This document shows positions 27,656 through 36,681 of a DNA stretch of 64,000 nucleotides, piece after piece. The notes below the pieces were generated by a model that had not been told where the DNA came from, did not search any database, and saw nothing but the letters and a program-made list of their open reading frames with translations. The first letter of the stretch is position 1. Each line of letters starts with the position of its first letter. The stretch is from the NCBI GenBank assembly GCA_963823505.1, contig CAWGLY010000007.1, positions 124,001 to 188,000 of the forward strand, given 5' to 3'. Source of the stretch: DATHZQ01 sp963823505. GTDB taxonomy: Bacteria > Actinomycetota > Acidimicrobiia > Spongiisociales > UBA5794. Position numbers and translations under genes: made by a program.

Positions 27656-27963
27656 TGCTCGATCTCCACCATCCCGGCAACGATGCGGACGGGATATGTC
27701 CGGATCGGCTCGTTGGCCGGCGGCGCCAGGACGGCGCCGGAGCGGATGTCGAACTCGGACCCGTGACAGTCGCAGATGGCGGTGAAGCCGTCGATCTCGC
27801 CGTCGGTCGAGAATGAGCAGGCGGCGTGGCTGCACTGATCTTCGAATGCCCACCAACGCTTATCTCCAAATGCCAGGAGTGCTGCTGCATCGCCTATCTC
27901 AATCCGGACCGGCGTCGGCGTTTCGGGTTCGGTGGCGCTGAGATTCGTGGCGTGCCAAGACAT
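27652..27963 (-). CDS. Rieske-type [2Fe-2S] ferredoxin
   Basis: The 103-residue protein has both halves of the Rieske cluster site: CSH in QCSHAACSF and CDCH in ICDCHGSEFD, giving the 2Cys-2His ligands, followed by RSGAVLAPPANEPIRTYPV, usual for small Rieske ferredoxins. It probably passes electrons to the P450 encoded immediately downstream with a 4-base overlap; a reductase is not in the window. ATG 27963 (MSWHATNL) gives the normal length; a further upstream start at 28002 is possible. Confidence 0.9.
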   Translation of the reverse strand: MSWHATNLSATEPETPTPVRIEIGDAAALLAFGDKRWWAFEDQCSHAACSFSTDGEIDGFTAICDCHGSEFDIRSGAVLAPPANEPIRTYPVRIVAGMVEIEQ

Positions 27964-28095
27964 GGCCCGATGATGGCAGGGCATCACCCGTGCGTGCGCC
28001 ACGAGCTTGCTGCGACGTCGTCTCTCACTCCACGAGGAGCGAGAGAAGGGGCGGCTTGGCCTTCGCCTCCCCGACTCGGCCGGACGGCCTCGGCT

Positions 28096-28242
28096 TCAGG
28101 CGGCGGCACACACGAGTGCCGGGGTGCACACCTCACATTGCGGATCTGGGCAGGTGTCGACGGTCGTGAAGGTGAATCCGGCCTCGAGGAGATTGCGCTC
28201 GGCCTGCTCGACGGCGCTGCTGGTGATGGTGTTCGTGTCCAT
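28096..28242 (-). CDS. Small Cys-containing protein
   Basis: A 48-residue frame from ATG 28242 begins MDTNTITSSAVEQAERNL and ends with DTCPDPQCEVCTPALVC. Four Cys residues in the last 20 positions, in a CPDPxCxxC arrangement, suggest metal binding or disulfides. I do not recognise the family. No good ribosome binding site is seen, and an upstream ATG at 28296 is possible. It lies upstream of the Rieske/P450 pair on the same strand, separated by 132 bases. Confidence 0.45.
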   Translation of the reverse strand: MDTNTITSSAVEQAERNLLEAGFTFTTVDTCPDPQCEVCTPALVCAAA

Positions 28243-28377
28243 GCCGGCAACATATCGCCGGCGTGTGACAGATTCTGCTGCCGTTGTGCTTCGCATTCGG
28301 TGACACGGCGTGAATGGTCACCACGACCAGCGACCTTCGGCCGTGTTCACCAGTCGGGGAAGGGGCACCATGGCTTC

Positions 28378-28941
28378 ATGCACACAGTCCTGCGCCCCTC
28401 CAGGCTCACCAGCAGATACGTCGGCCCCGACTCGATCCGCGAAGTGGTCTTCGGTGTCGAGGACGGTGTGGTCCAGAACATGACGCTGGTTGCCGGCATG
28501 GTCGGCGCCCGCCTCACGCCTGGGGTGATCACGCTGGCTGCGGCGATCAACGGGATTGCAGGGGTCCTGTCGATGTCGATGGGGACCTATCTCTCGTCAA
28601 AGGCCGAGCGTGATGTCGCCCGCGCTCGGCCGGGAAGCGCCGGTGCGTCCCATCGCTCCCCGACGAAGGATGCCGCAGTGATGGCGGCCGCCTATGCCGT
28701 TGGATCGTTCGTCCCGATCGTTCCGTTCCTCTTCGGGGTGACGCAGCTCGGTCTTGCGGTTGGGCTTGCCGTAGCGCTGGCCGCGGCCACGCTCTTTGGG
28801 CTCGGGGTGCTCAAGGCGGATCTGAGCAACCAGCGCCGGGTGCGCGCGGGATTGGAGATGCTGGCCCTTGCGGCCGCAGCAGGAGTCGCGGGTTTCCTGA
28901 TCGGCATCGTCGCCCGTGCGTTCTTTGGCCTCGACGCGTAG
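28378..28941 (+). CDS. VIT1/CCC1-family transporter
   Basis: The 187-residue membrane protein has the VIT1 features SIREVVFGVEDGVVQNMTLVAG (in two parts, residues ~19-40) and an SMGTYLSSKAERD helix end, followed by three further membrane helices. The family moves iron or manganese across membranes. It lacks the long cytoplasmic metal-binding domain of the plant protein. ATG 28378 with AAGGGG ~14 bases upstream gives the natural N-terminus; the long open frame before it overlaps other genes. Confidence 0.88.
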   Translation: MHTVLRPSRLTSRYVGPDSIREVVFGVEDGVVQNMTLVAGMVGARLTPGVITLAAAINGIAGVLSMSMGTYLSSKAERDVARARPGSAGASHRSPTKDAAVMAAAYAVGSFVPIVPFLFGVTQLGLAVGLAVALAAATLFGLGVLKADLSNQRRVRAGLEMLALAAAAGVAGFLIGIVARAFFGLDA

Positions 28942-28976
28942 TCGCGTCACAGCGACCGGCGGGCTCCCTGGGCCGC

Positions 28977-28982
28977 CATACT
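28977..28982 (+). promoter_or_regulatory. -10 element, leaderless start of response regulator
   Basis: CATACT is followed after six bases by ATG 28989, so transcription would begin at the start codon; no Shine-Dalgarno is visible. Confidence 0.45.
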
Positions 28983-28988
28983 GAGATC

Positions 28989-29666
28989 ATGGACGCACGC
29001 ATCCTGGTCGTCGAGGACGACGCCTCCATCCGGGAGATCACGAAGCTCGGGTTGGAGACCGCCGGGTTCGTCGTCGAGACCGCCGTAGACGGGGATGACG
29101 CCGTGGACCGGTTCCGTCACGATCGCCCCGACCTGGTGCTCCTCGATGTGATGCTGCCAAAACGCGACGGCTTCGAGGTCTGCCGGATCATTCGCGCCGA
29201 ATCTGCGGTTCCCGTCGTCATGCTCACCGCCCGCACCGACACCATCGATGTCGTGGTCGGTCTCGAATCCGGCGCAGACGACTACGTGACGAAGCCGTTC
29301 GAGATGCCCGAGCTCGTCGCCCGCATCCGAGCTGCGCTCCGCCGCGCCCGCCAGGATGCCCCCGCAGAGACCTTGACCCTTGGCGACGTCCAGATCGACG
29401 TGCTCGGCCACACGGCCAGCCGCAACGGCATCGAGCTGGCGCTCACCCCCACCGAGTTCCGGCTCCTCGTCGAGCTCGCCCGCCGCCCCGGCCAGGTGTT
29501 CACCCGTGAGCTGCTGCTGGAGCGGGTGTGGGGCTACGGATACCTCGGCGACTCCCGGCTCGTCGATGTCGCCGTGCAACGGCTGCGGGCCAAGGTGGAA
29601 CACGACCCGGCGTCCCCTGAGCTGATCGAGACGGTGCGCGGCGTCGGCTACCGCGCCAAACGCTGA
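28989..29666 (+). CDS. OmpR/PhoB-family response regulator
   Basis: The 225-residue protein has a receiver domain (acidic pair ED-D at 9-11, phospho-acceptor Asp 53 in LVLLDVMLP, Thr/Lys in LTAR and TKPF) and a C-terminal winged helix (ALTPTEFRLLVEL, DVAVQRLRAKVE, VRGVGYRAK). It would be phosphorylated by the histidine kinase encoded 2 bases downstream. The target is unknown; the GerMN lipoprotein in the same operon suggests envelope functions. Confidence 0.95.
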   Translation: MDARILVVEDDASIREITKLGLETAGFVVETAVDGDDAVDRFRHDRPDLVLLDVMLPKRDGFEVCRIIRAESAVPVVMLTARTDTIDVVVGLESGADDYVTKPFEMPELVARIRAALRRARQDAPAETLTLGDVQIDVLGHTASRNGIELALTPTEFRLLVELARRPGQVFTRELLLERVWGYGYLGDSRLVDVAVQRLRAKVEHDPASPELIETVRGVGYRAKR

Positions 29667-29668
29667 CG

Positions 29669-31139
29669 ATGTTCTCCAGCTTCCGGACCCGTCTCGCCGT
29701 GACCGTTGTGGTTCTCGTCGGGGTGACCGCCCTGCTGGTCGGCGTGCTCGCCTACCTGCTGGTCGAGCAATCGTTGACTGATCAGCTCGTGGCGGACGCA
29801 ACGGCGCAAGCCGACTTCAATGTTGGCGTACTCGCCGTCGAGACCGTGCTGCCTGCCGACGCCGGGAGGGCCGAGTTCGAGGAGACCGGGCTTGCCGCTC
29901 GTTTCCTGCAGCGCGGCGCCGACGGTCTCTACGTCGAGTTCCCCGGCGAAGACGATCCCTACTTCTCTGCCATCGCCTTTGGTGAAAGCGGCGACGTGCT
30001 GCCGCCGGCGCTGCGGCAACTCGTCGCCGATGGACGTCTCGGCTTTGCGTTTGTCGATCTCGTGGACGACCCGTATCTCGTGGTCGGCGGACGGCGCCCG
30101 GGCGACGGCCCCGATTTCTACTTCTTCACCTCGGCGGCGGAGGTCGACAATGCCCTCTCGCAGCTGCTCCGCGTCCTGGTCGGCGCAGGGGCGGTGGTGG
30201 TGGTGGCTGGCGGCGCTCGCGGCCGGGTTCATCTCGCGGAGAGTGTTGCGGCCGGTACGCACTGCCAGCGAGGCGGCCGCGATGATGGCCGGCGGTGACC
30301 TCTCGGTCAGGCTCCCCGCAGAGTCGAACGACGAGTTCGGCCAGTGGGCCGAGTCGTTCAACACGATGGCGGCTTCGCTCGAATCCAAGGTTGCCGAGCT
30401 CCAGGCATCACACGAACGGGAGCGGCGCTTCGTGGCGGACGTGTCGCATGAGCTGCGGACGCCGCTCACTGCACTCGTTGCCGAGGCGGAAATGGCCAAC
30501 AGCTTCCTCGCCACCATGCCGGAATCGGCCGGCAGGGTCGGTGAGCTGCTCACCTCGGACACCGCCAGGCTGCGGCGCCTCGTGGAAGACCTCCTCGAGA
30601 TCTCCCGTCTCGACGCCCCAGCGACTGGGAGCGACGCCGGCGACATCGATGTCCGTCCGTTCCTCGAAGCGGTGATCGCCGATCGTCATCCCTCCGCATC
30701 GCTCCGGGCAGACGAGTCGCGAGTGCGATGCGACCGGCGCGGGCTGGAGCGCATCGTCGGCAACCTGCTCGACAACGCCGCCCAGCACGCTGCAACTGCC
30801 GATGCGATGGTGGAGGCGCAGGTCGAGGACGCAGAGCTTCGGGTGGTCGTTGCCGACAACGGGCCGGGAGTGCCCAAGGAGGCCTTGGGACGGCTCTTCG
30901 AGCGCTTCTACACCACCGACGCCGCCCGGCAGGGGGGCAGCGGTCTCGGGCTGGCGATCGCCCGAGAGCATGCGCGACGGATGGGGGGCGATCTCACTGC
31001 CCGGGCGAACATCCCCAGCGGGCTCCGCTTCGAACTCGGTGTTCCTGTGACGGTTCTGTTACCCGGCGGTGATGCTGCAGAGAAGGAGCCGGCGCAAGCT
31101 GAGGGTGAGAGCAGCCCACCCACCAGGAGGACACCATGA
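29669..31139 (+). CDS. Sensor histidine kinase, frameshifted in second membrane helix
   Basis: The first frame (ATG 29669) gives membrane helix 1 (residues ~8-32), an extracytoplasmic sensor of ~130 residues and the start of helix 2 (LVGAGAVVVV), and then degenerates. The kinase continues in the next frame: LAALAAGFISRRVLRPV, HAMP linker, H-box DVSHELRTPLTA, N-box NLLDNAAQHA, DNGPGVP and GSGLGLAIA. One extra base near 30203, in a GGT-repeat tract, accounts for the break. Everything else is intact, so a read error is quite possible. The stop overlaps the next gene (ATGA). Confidence 0.85.
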
Positions 31140-32596
31140 AGCGGCTCACCATCCTTCTCAGCACGCTCGTGCTCGTCGTCGCGGCATGCGGGTCGGGCGA
31201 CCCGGTCGGGGACGCCGGCCCGGTGACCACCTCGGCCGAGCCCGGCGTCGAGACCACCCTTCCGCCCACAGACCCCGGCACCGATGCAACGACCACCACG
31301 ATGCCGCCGGCCGACAAGCCTACGACGAGTACTACGACTACGACGGCCGCTCCGCAGGCCACCCGGTTCGTCGACGTGTACTTCGTCCAAGACGGCGGCT
31401 ACGCCACCTCGGTCGCCACCGCGGTGCCGGCGACGATCGACGTGGCAGCCAACGCGATCCGTGCCCTGATCGCGGGTCCGACCCCGGGCCAGCAGGCCGC
31501 AGGGCTGTCGAGCTCTGTGCCCACAGACACGCTGCTGCTGGGCATCACCATCGATGACGGCCTGGCCAAGATCGACCTCTCCAGAGAGTTCGAAGCAGGT
31601 GGTGGGTCGTTCTCGATGATCTCGCGACTCGCCCAGGTGGTCTACACGTTGACGCAATTTCCCACCATCGACGAAGTCGAGTTCTGGCTCGACGGCACCC
31701 CGGTCACCGTCTTCTCTGCGGAGGGCTTGCTGCTGGAGGAGCCCGTGGGACGGGGTGACTACCTGGCGGCGCTGCCGCTGACGCCGACTCTGCTCGACTC
31801 GGTCGACCGTTGGGAGCAGGCCGACCTGCCCGCCACCGCCGACTTTGCCACCGATCAGCTGCGCAACGTCGTGTTGGTGGCCGAGGACGACGTGCTCAAC
31901 GTCCGGCTTGCCGCCGGTGTCGATCACGAGATCATCGGCATGCTGGCCCCAGGCACGCAGGTTGGGCTCACTGGCCCGCGCACCGAGGTCGGCAATTCCA
32001 CGTGGGTGGAGATCGTGACGCCTGCGGGGGCGGGATGGGTGAACAACCACTTCCTCGCCGAGGTCGTCGACGACACCACCTTTGCGGGCGACCATCGGGT
32101 GATCGCCCTGCTCGACGACATGGCCGAGGTCGTTGCCGCTCGTGGCGACCTGTCTGCCGTCGCCGGCAGCCGCGGGATCTACATCGCCCACCACGCCGAC
32201 CCTGTCCCGTTCAGCCCCGGGGAGCTGGCGACGGCGCTGAGCGACTCCACGACCTACAAGTGGCCGTCGAACGCGCTCAACGCGGACGATCCAAACGAGG
32301 CCGCCGAGATTCCCAGCCGCACCTTTGCCGAGGCCATCGGGGATCGTTACGCCTCCACGTGGGACGATCCCGACAGGATGTACCAGTTCGACCAAGCCTT
32401 CGAAGGGGGCAACGGGCGGGTGGCCGAGTTCGCCATCCCGTTCGAATTGAGCGGATTCCACTTCGTGAGCGTCTACGACCCTGGGGACAACCCGGACTAC
32501 GGAGGTCTCGACTGGACGATCTGGCACGTCTCGTTCGATTACGAGGACGGCGCGCCGGTTGTCGTCGGTCTCACCCTGGACGAATGGTCTCCGTGA
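31136..32596 (+). CDS. GerMN-domain lipoprotein
   Basis: The 486-residue protein has a lipobox VVAAC (Cys ~18) and a Thr-rich linker to ~residue 75. A GerMN domain follows (VYFVQDGGY, AIRALIAGPT, GLAKIDLSREF, VYTLTQFPTIDEVEF). After it come a likely SH3-like segment (NVRLAAGVDHEIIGML, GWVNNHFL) and an acidic C-terminal domain of ~170 residues unlike anything I know. GerMN lipoproteins near two-component systems are common in actinobacteria (LpqB-like order). Start ATG 31136 overlaps the kinase stop. Confidence 0.88.
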   Translation: MKRLTILLSTLVLVVAACGSGDPVGDAGPVTTSAEPGVETTLPPTDPGTDATTTTMPPADKPTTSTTTTTAAPQATRFVDVYFVQDGGYATSVATAVPATIDVAANAIRALIAGPTPGQQAAGLSSSVPTDTLLLGITIDDGLAKIDLSREFEAGGGSFSMISRLAQVVYTLTQFPTIDEVEFWLDGTPVTVFSAEGLLLEEPVGRGDYLAALPLTPTLLDSVDRWEQADLPATADFATDQLRNVVLVAEDDVLNVRLAAGVDHEIIGMLAPGTQVGLTGPRTEVGNSTWVEIVTPAGAGWVNNHFLAEVVDDTTFAGDHRVIALLDDMAEVVAARGDLSAVAGSRGIYIAHHADPVPFSPGELATALSDSTTYKWPSNALNADDPNEAAEIPSRTFAEAIGDRYASTWDDPDRMYQFDQAFEGGNGRVAEFAIPFELSGFHFVSVYDPGDNPDYGGLDWTIWHVSFDYEDGAPVVVGLTLDEWSP

Positions 32597-33545
32597 CCTG
32601 CTGAATCTCGCCCGCCATCGCCTCGCCGCTTCCTTCCCCCCGGAAGCGGCGAGTGCGTGTCCGGGCCGCCCCGGCGGCAACGAGAGCGACGCCGGCGAGG
32701 ATCAGGGGCAGGGCAATCCACGCTTCGCCGGACAGCACCTCGTCGCCGATGGTGATGCCGAGCACGACAGCGACGACGGGGTTCACGTAGGCGTAGCTCG
32801 TGGCCAAGGCCGGCCGCACGTTCTGCAGGAGGTACATGTAGGCGCTGTAGGCCACCACGGAGCCGAAGATCGTCAGATAGGCCAGAGCGAGCCAGCTCGA
32901 GGTTGTGACCTCGGACTCCAACCGTTCGCCGCGTAGGAAGCCCACCACGAGCAGTGCGGGAGCGGCGGCCAGCATCTGCGCCGCCGTCGACATCATCCCG
33001 TCCGGCATATGGAGCCGTGTGCTCCATACCGAGCCGAACGCCCACAGGATCGGGGCCAGGACGATCAGGGCAATCCCGATGGGATTGCCGGCAAAGTCGC
33101 CTTCTCCGCTGAGGATGACGACACCCGTGAGGCCGACGCCGAGACCCAGCCACTCGATCCTGGTCGGCCAGCGCCCGAAGACCCCACCCCACAGCGCCGC
33201 CCAAACCGGCATCACCGCGACGGCGGTGGCGGCCAGCCCAGAGCCCACGCCGAGGCTTTCTGCGATCGAGACGCTGCCGACCCCGCCCAGGAGCAGAAGC
33301 ACGCCGATCCGGCCCGCGTTCCACCACTCCGCGGTCGTCGGAGCCGGCTTGCCCCGACGCCGGGCCCACACGTAGAGGATGAGCCCCGCGGCAAGGAACC
33401 GGACCCCGTTCCCGATCAGCGGTGGGATGTCTTCGACCATGTACCGCAACGCGAGGTACGTGGAACCCCAGACGACGTACACCCCGAACAGCGCGGCGGG
33501 TACCAGCAGCCGGGTGCCTCGTGTCGTCGTGGTGGGGGCCGTCAC
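32571..33545 (-). CDS. EamA/DMT-family transporter
   Basis: The 324-residue protein has ten predicted membrane helices in two EamA repeats: GVYVVWGSTYLALRY with the family's VWGS element in repeat one, and APILWAFGSVW, AYSAYMYLLQ and VNPVVAVVLG in repeat two. Such proteins export metabolites or drugs; no substrate can be assigned. GTG 33545 overlaps the adenosine deaminase stop. The C-terminus overlaps the end of the GerMN gene by 26 bases on the opposite strand. Confidence 0.9.
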   Translation of the reverse strand: MTAPTTTTRGTRLLVPAALFGVYVVWGSTYLALRYMVEDIPPLIGNGVRFLAAGLILYVWARRRGKPAPTTAEWWNAGRIGVLLLLGGVGSVSIAESLGVGSGLAATAVAVMPVWAALWGGVFGRWPTRIEWLGLGVGLTGVVILSGEGDFAGNPIGIALIVLAPILWAFGSVWSTRLHMPDGMMSTAAQMLAAAPALLVVGFLRGERLESEVTTSSWLALAYLTIFGSVVAYSAYMYLLQNVRPALATSYAYVNPVVAVVLGITIGDEVLSGEAWIALPLILAGVALVAAGAARTRTRRFRGEGSGEAMAGEIQQVTETIRPG

Positions 33546-34591
33546 ACCTGAGAGAACCCCGGGTCGGCCCGGCCGGTTGCGTCGCTCGCCCGCTCGGCGT
33601 CCCACCAGGCGCCGATGCGGGCGGCCAGCGCCGCGGTCTCGGTGTCGTCGAGCCAGGACGCGCCAACCGCAGTCAACGTGAGCTGCTCGACGTCGACCGC
33701 CGTTCCAAAGTGCTGCTGCAGCATTCGCAGCTCACCTGCGAGGTCACAGTGGAACATGGCCGGGTCGTCCGTGCTGATGGTCACGGCTGCACCGGTACCC
33801 AGCAGCTCACCCACCTGGTGCCGGGGCCAATCGGGCGCGACGCCGGTGCGGATGTTCGATGTGGGGCAGACCTCCAGGGGCAGCTGGTGTTCGACCAGGT
33901 AGGCGACCAGATCGGGGTCTTCAACGGAACGCACCCCGTGGCCGATGCGCTCGACGCCAAGCGCTCTGATCGCCCCCCAAACGCTTTCGGGTCCCGCGGC
34001 CTCACCGGCGTGGGCGGTGCGATGCAGCCCCGCCGCAGCGGCGGTGGCATACACCTCGGCGAAAGGCTCCGGTGGGTGAGCTTGCTCCGAGCCGCCGATG
34101 GTGATCCCGCGAATATCGGCTTCTGCGGCGATCTCCAGGACGGCGGCCAGGGTCTGGGCGGCCTGCACCGGGCCAGGGTCTCGCACGAGATCGCAGTTGA
34201 GCGTCACCCGGGTCTCGGGGACCCGGTCGAGGCCTTTGCGGATGGCCACACCAAGCTCCTGGGGGGTCATGCCGTGACGGGTGAAGTCGGTGGGGGAGAA
34301 CGACGCCTCGGCGTAGACGATGTTCTGCGCGGCGAGGTGACGGGCAACCGCCCCTGCTGCCTCGGTGAAGTCTTCGGTGGTGCGCATGAAGCCGGTCATC
34401 CACCACCAGGTGTCGATGAAGTGGGGGAAGTCCCGGTAGGCGAACTTGCGGCGCAGGTCGTCGACGGTGTCAACATCGGGATCGCCCCCGTGCCCCTGGA
34501 TGATCTCCCACAGCGTCGGCAGCGGGATGGCACCCTCCAGGTGCAGATGCAGCTCCACCTTGGGGGCGCGGCTGAACGCGTCTGTGATCAT
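33542..34591 (-). CDS. Adenosine deaminase
   Basis: The 349-residue TIM-barrel amidohydrolase has the zinc-binding HLHLEG near the N-terminus, HAGEAAGPE in the middle (His ligand and catalytic Glu), and STDDPAMF (Asp ligand). It deaminates adenosine or a related adenine compound; relatives in actinobacteria include enzymes for modified nucleosides, so the exact substrate is uncertain. ATG 34591. It is 45 bases downstream of the dehalogenase gene and coupled to the EamA gene. Confidence 0.92.
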   Translation of the reverse strand: MITDAFSRAPKVELHLHLEGAIPLPTLWEIIQGHGGDPDVDTVDDLRRKFAYRDFPHFIDTWWWMTGFMRTTEDFTEAAGAVARHLAAQNIVYAEASFSPTDFTRHGMTPQELGVAIRKGLDRVPETRVTLNCDLVRDPGPVQAAQTLAAVLEIAAEADIRGITIGGSEQAHPPEPFAEVYATAAAAGLHRTAHAGEAAGPESVWGAIRALGVERIGHGVRSVEDPDLVAYLVEHQLPLEVCPTSNIRTGVAPDWPRHQVGELLGTGAAVTISTDDPAMFHCDLAGELRMLQQHFGTAVDVEQLTLTAVGASWLDDTETAALAARIGAWWDAERASDATGRADPGFSQV

Positions 34592-34636
34592 CGCTGCACT
34601 CCGGCGGGCTCGCCTCCAGTCCCCAGACCCGGCCGG

Positions 34637-35545
34637 CTATTCGTTGGCAAAGCGGATCAGCAGCGCGGCGAGCTCTTCGCCTTTGTCCTCCTGAAGGAAG
34701 TGGCCAGCGTCCTCGATCGTGGGATGGTCGCGGCCTTGGGCCCCCGGCACGAGCTTCTGGAACGGCCGTTCACCACCCCGAGTGATCGGATCCGAATCGG
34801 AGAATGCGGTCACGAACGGCTTGGTCCACGACTGCAAGATCTCCCACGCCGCCCGATTGGCGGGTACCGCCGGATCGTCCGGGCTGACCGGGACGAGAGA
34901 CGGAAAGACCCTGGCCCCGGCCATGTAGGAGTCGTCGGGGAACGGTGCTTCGTAGGCGGCGATCACGTCGGCGGGGAGTTCCTGCACCGTCGAGTTCTGC
35001 ATGATCTTGCCGACGGGGAAGTGCGGTGAGGTGCTGGCGAACTCACGCCACTTCATGAACTCCTCAGTGGGCTGGTGGGCGCCGTCGGGGAGCCCCGTAT
35101 TGGCCACCATGACCCGATCGAAGCGGTCGGGATGCGCCGCGAGGAGCCGCAGACCGATGAGTCCGCCCCAGTCCTGCGCAAACAGCGTGATGCCACGCAG
35201 GTCGAGATCGAGCAGCCACGTCTCCATCCAATCCACATGGTGCTGGTAGCTGTAGGCCGATTGCTCGGCGAGCTTGTCGGATCGGCCAAAGCCGATCAGG
35301 TCGGGCGCCAGCACCCTGAACCCGGCATCGGCCAGCGGGGCGATCATCTTGCGATACAGATACGACCACGACGGTTCGCCGTGGAGGAGCAGCATCACGG
35401 GCCCATCGGCGGCGCCCTCGTCGACGAAGTGCATCTGGACCATCTGGCCCGAGCCGTCACCGGCAGGAACGAGGTGGTAGTGATCCCGGTACGGGAAACC
35501 GGGCAGGTTGGCGAAACGTTCTGCGGGGGTGCGGAGAATATGCAT
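34637..35545 (-). CDS. Haloalkane dehalogenase, class I type
   Basis: The 302-residue alpha/beta hydrolase has HGEPSWSYLYRKM (oxyanion region), the nucleophile elbow AQDWGGLIGLR with Asp followed by the halide-binding Trp, the cap-domain Trp in FMKWREF, the acid loop AFSDSDPIT, and the catalytic His in DAGHFLQED. These match class I (DhlA-like) dehalogenases rather than plain epoxide hydrolases, which lack the DW pair. It splits C-halogen bonds with water. ATG 35545 gives normal length. Confidence 0.88.
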   Translation of the reverse strand: MHILRTPAERFANLPGFPYRDHYHLVPAGDGSGQMVQMHFVDEGAADGPVMLLLHGEPSWSYLYRKMIAPLADAGFRVLAPDLIGFGRSDKLAEQSAYSYQHHVDWMETWLLDLDLRGITLFAQDWGGLIGLRLLAAHPDRFDRVMVANTGLPDGAHQPTEEFMKWREFASTSPHFPVGKIMQNSTVQELPADVIAAYEAPFPDDSYMAGARVFPSLVPVSPDDPAVPANRAAWEILQSWTKPFVTAFSDSDPITRGGERPFQKLVPGAQGRDHPTIEDAGHFLQEDKGEELAALLIRFANE

Positions 35546-35613
35546 CCGATCATTCTCGCGGATTGGCACGGAGGGTTCACCATCGAGCGAGGTGTCTGGC
35601 GAACCAAGGCCGG

Positions 35614-36681
35614 TCACGTTGTGGTTGCGAGGTTGCGCTCCAGCTGCCGACCCATGGCGACGACAGCGGGCACAAGAGCAACAACGATGGCGACGCCGAT
35701 GGCCAATTCGAGCCAGACATCTCCCAGCGTGGCCTGTCCTGCGACCGCCTCGAAGATCGGGTCGAGGAAGTAGAAGCTTGGTCCCAGCCGACCGATCCAC
35801 TGCGGCAGATCGGGGAACAGGTACATGATCACGGGGAAGAAGATCAGGATCCCGCCTCCCTTGAACGCGGTGAACATCGTGTTGGCGTCCTTGGCCCAGC
35901 ACCCGAGCAACAGGCCGATCTCGGCCATCATGACACCGCCGAGCAGCACCGACAGGATCATGACGACCGGAGCGGTACCCCACGCTCCGTTGATCGCAAG
36001 CGTCACGAAACCGGTTGCCAGGCTCAGGACGATGCCCAACGCGGCTTTCGACGCCAGGACCTCGTTCATTCGAGTGGGAGTCACCAGCAGGGCATTCAGG
36101 GTGCGATGCTCCTTCTCGTCGACGAGACCGGCCGCAGGCACGAAGGCCCCTGCGACGGCGACGGCGTACATCATCACCAAGGGCAGCAATCGTGTCGTCA
36201 GGTCGGGCAGGTCCTCTCCCAGTTGCACGACTTCCACTTGTGCAGGCGGGCTTGCTCCCTCGATGCCTCTGACGAGGTCCAACGTCGTGACGGCCAGCAG
36301 GATCCGGCTGGAGGCGAGGCTCTCGCCCCCGACGTAGAAGGCAAGGTCGGCGGGGGCGCCGGTCGTCACCGTTGCGTCGAATCCTGCGGGCAGGATCAGG
36401 CCGGCGTCGAGGTCATTGGCTTCGACCTTGGCGAGGAGGTCCGTCTCGTCTTCGAGCACGCTCACGGCGATGCCGTCGAGCTCCTGTGCCCGCACGGTGA
36501 CGGCAGAGTCACCGCCGTCGACGATCCCGAGCCGTGGTTCTGGAGCAAAGAGCCCGCCGAATACGCCGCGGACGAGCAACGTCATGACGACGGGGAGGAC
36601 AAACGCCCACAGCACGAGCGGAGACCGCGGTCCGATCCGCAGTTCCCGATTGAGCATGGCCCGAACCCTGTCGAAGCTCAC
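35614..36681 (-). CDS. ABC-2 type exporter permease (second)
   Basis: The 355-residue permease has one N-terminal helix, a ~150-residue extracytoplasmic domain and about five C-terminal helices, with the ABC-2 core segment EKEHRTLNALLVTPTRMNEVL (in parts) between them. This layout is the NatB type. GTG 36681 overlaps the stop of the first permease. It works with the ATPase and the other permease upstream in a three-gene operon. Substrate unknown. Confidence 0.88.
   Translation of the reverse strand: MSFDRVRAMLNRELRIGPRSPLVLWAFVLPVVMTLLVRGVFGGLFAPEPRLGIVDGGDSAVTVRAQELDGIAVSVLEDETDLLAKVEANDLDAGLILPAGFDATVTTGAPADLAFYVGGESLASSRILLAVTTLDLVRGIEGASPPAQVEVVQLGEDLPDLTTRLLPLVMMYAVAVAGAFVPAAGLVDEKEHRTLNALLVTPTRMNEVLASKAALGIVLSLATGFVTLAINGAWGTAPVVMILSVLLGGVMMAEIGLLLGCWAKDANTMFTAFKGGGILIFFPVIMYLFPDLPQWIGRLGPSFYFLDPIFEAVAGQATLGDVWLELAIGVAIVVALVPAVVAMGRQLERNLATTT

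Noticed and set aside
30190..30210. GGT-repeat tract in the histidine kinase as a phase-variation switch
   Set aside because: Triplet slippage would not change the frame; a single extra base is a simpler explanation.
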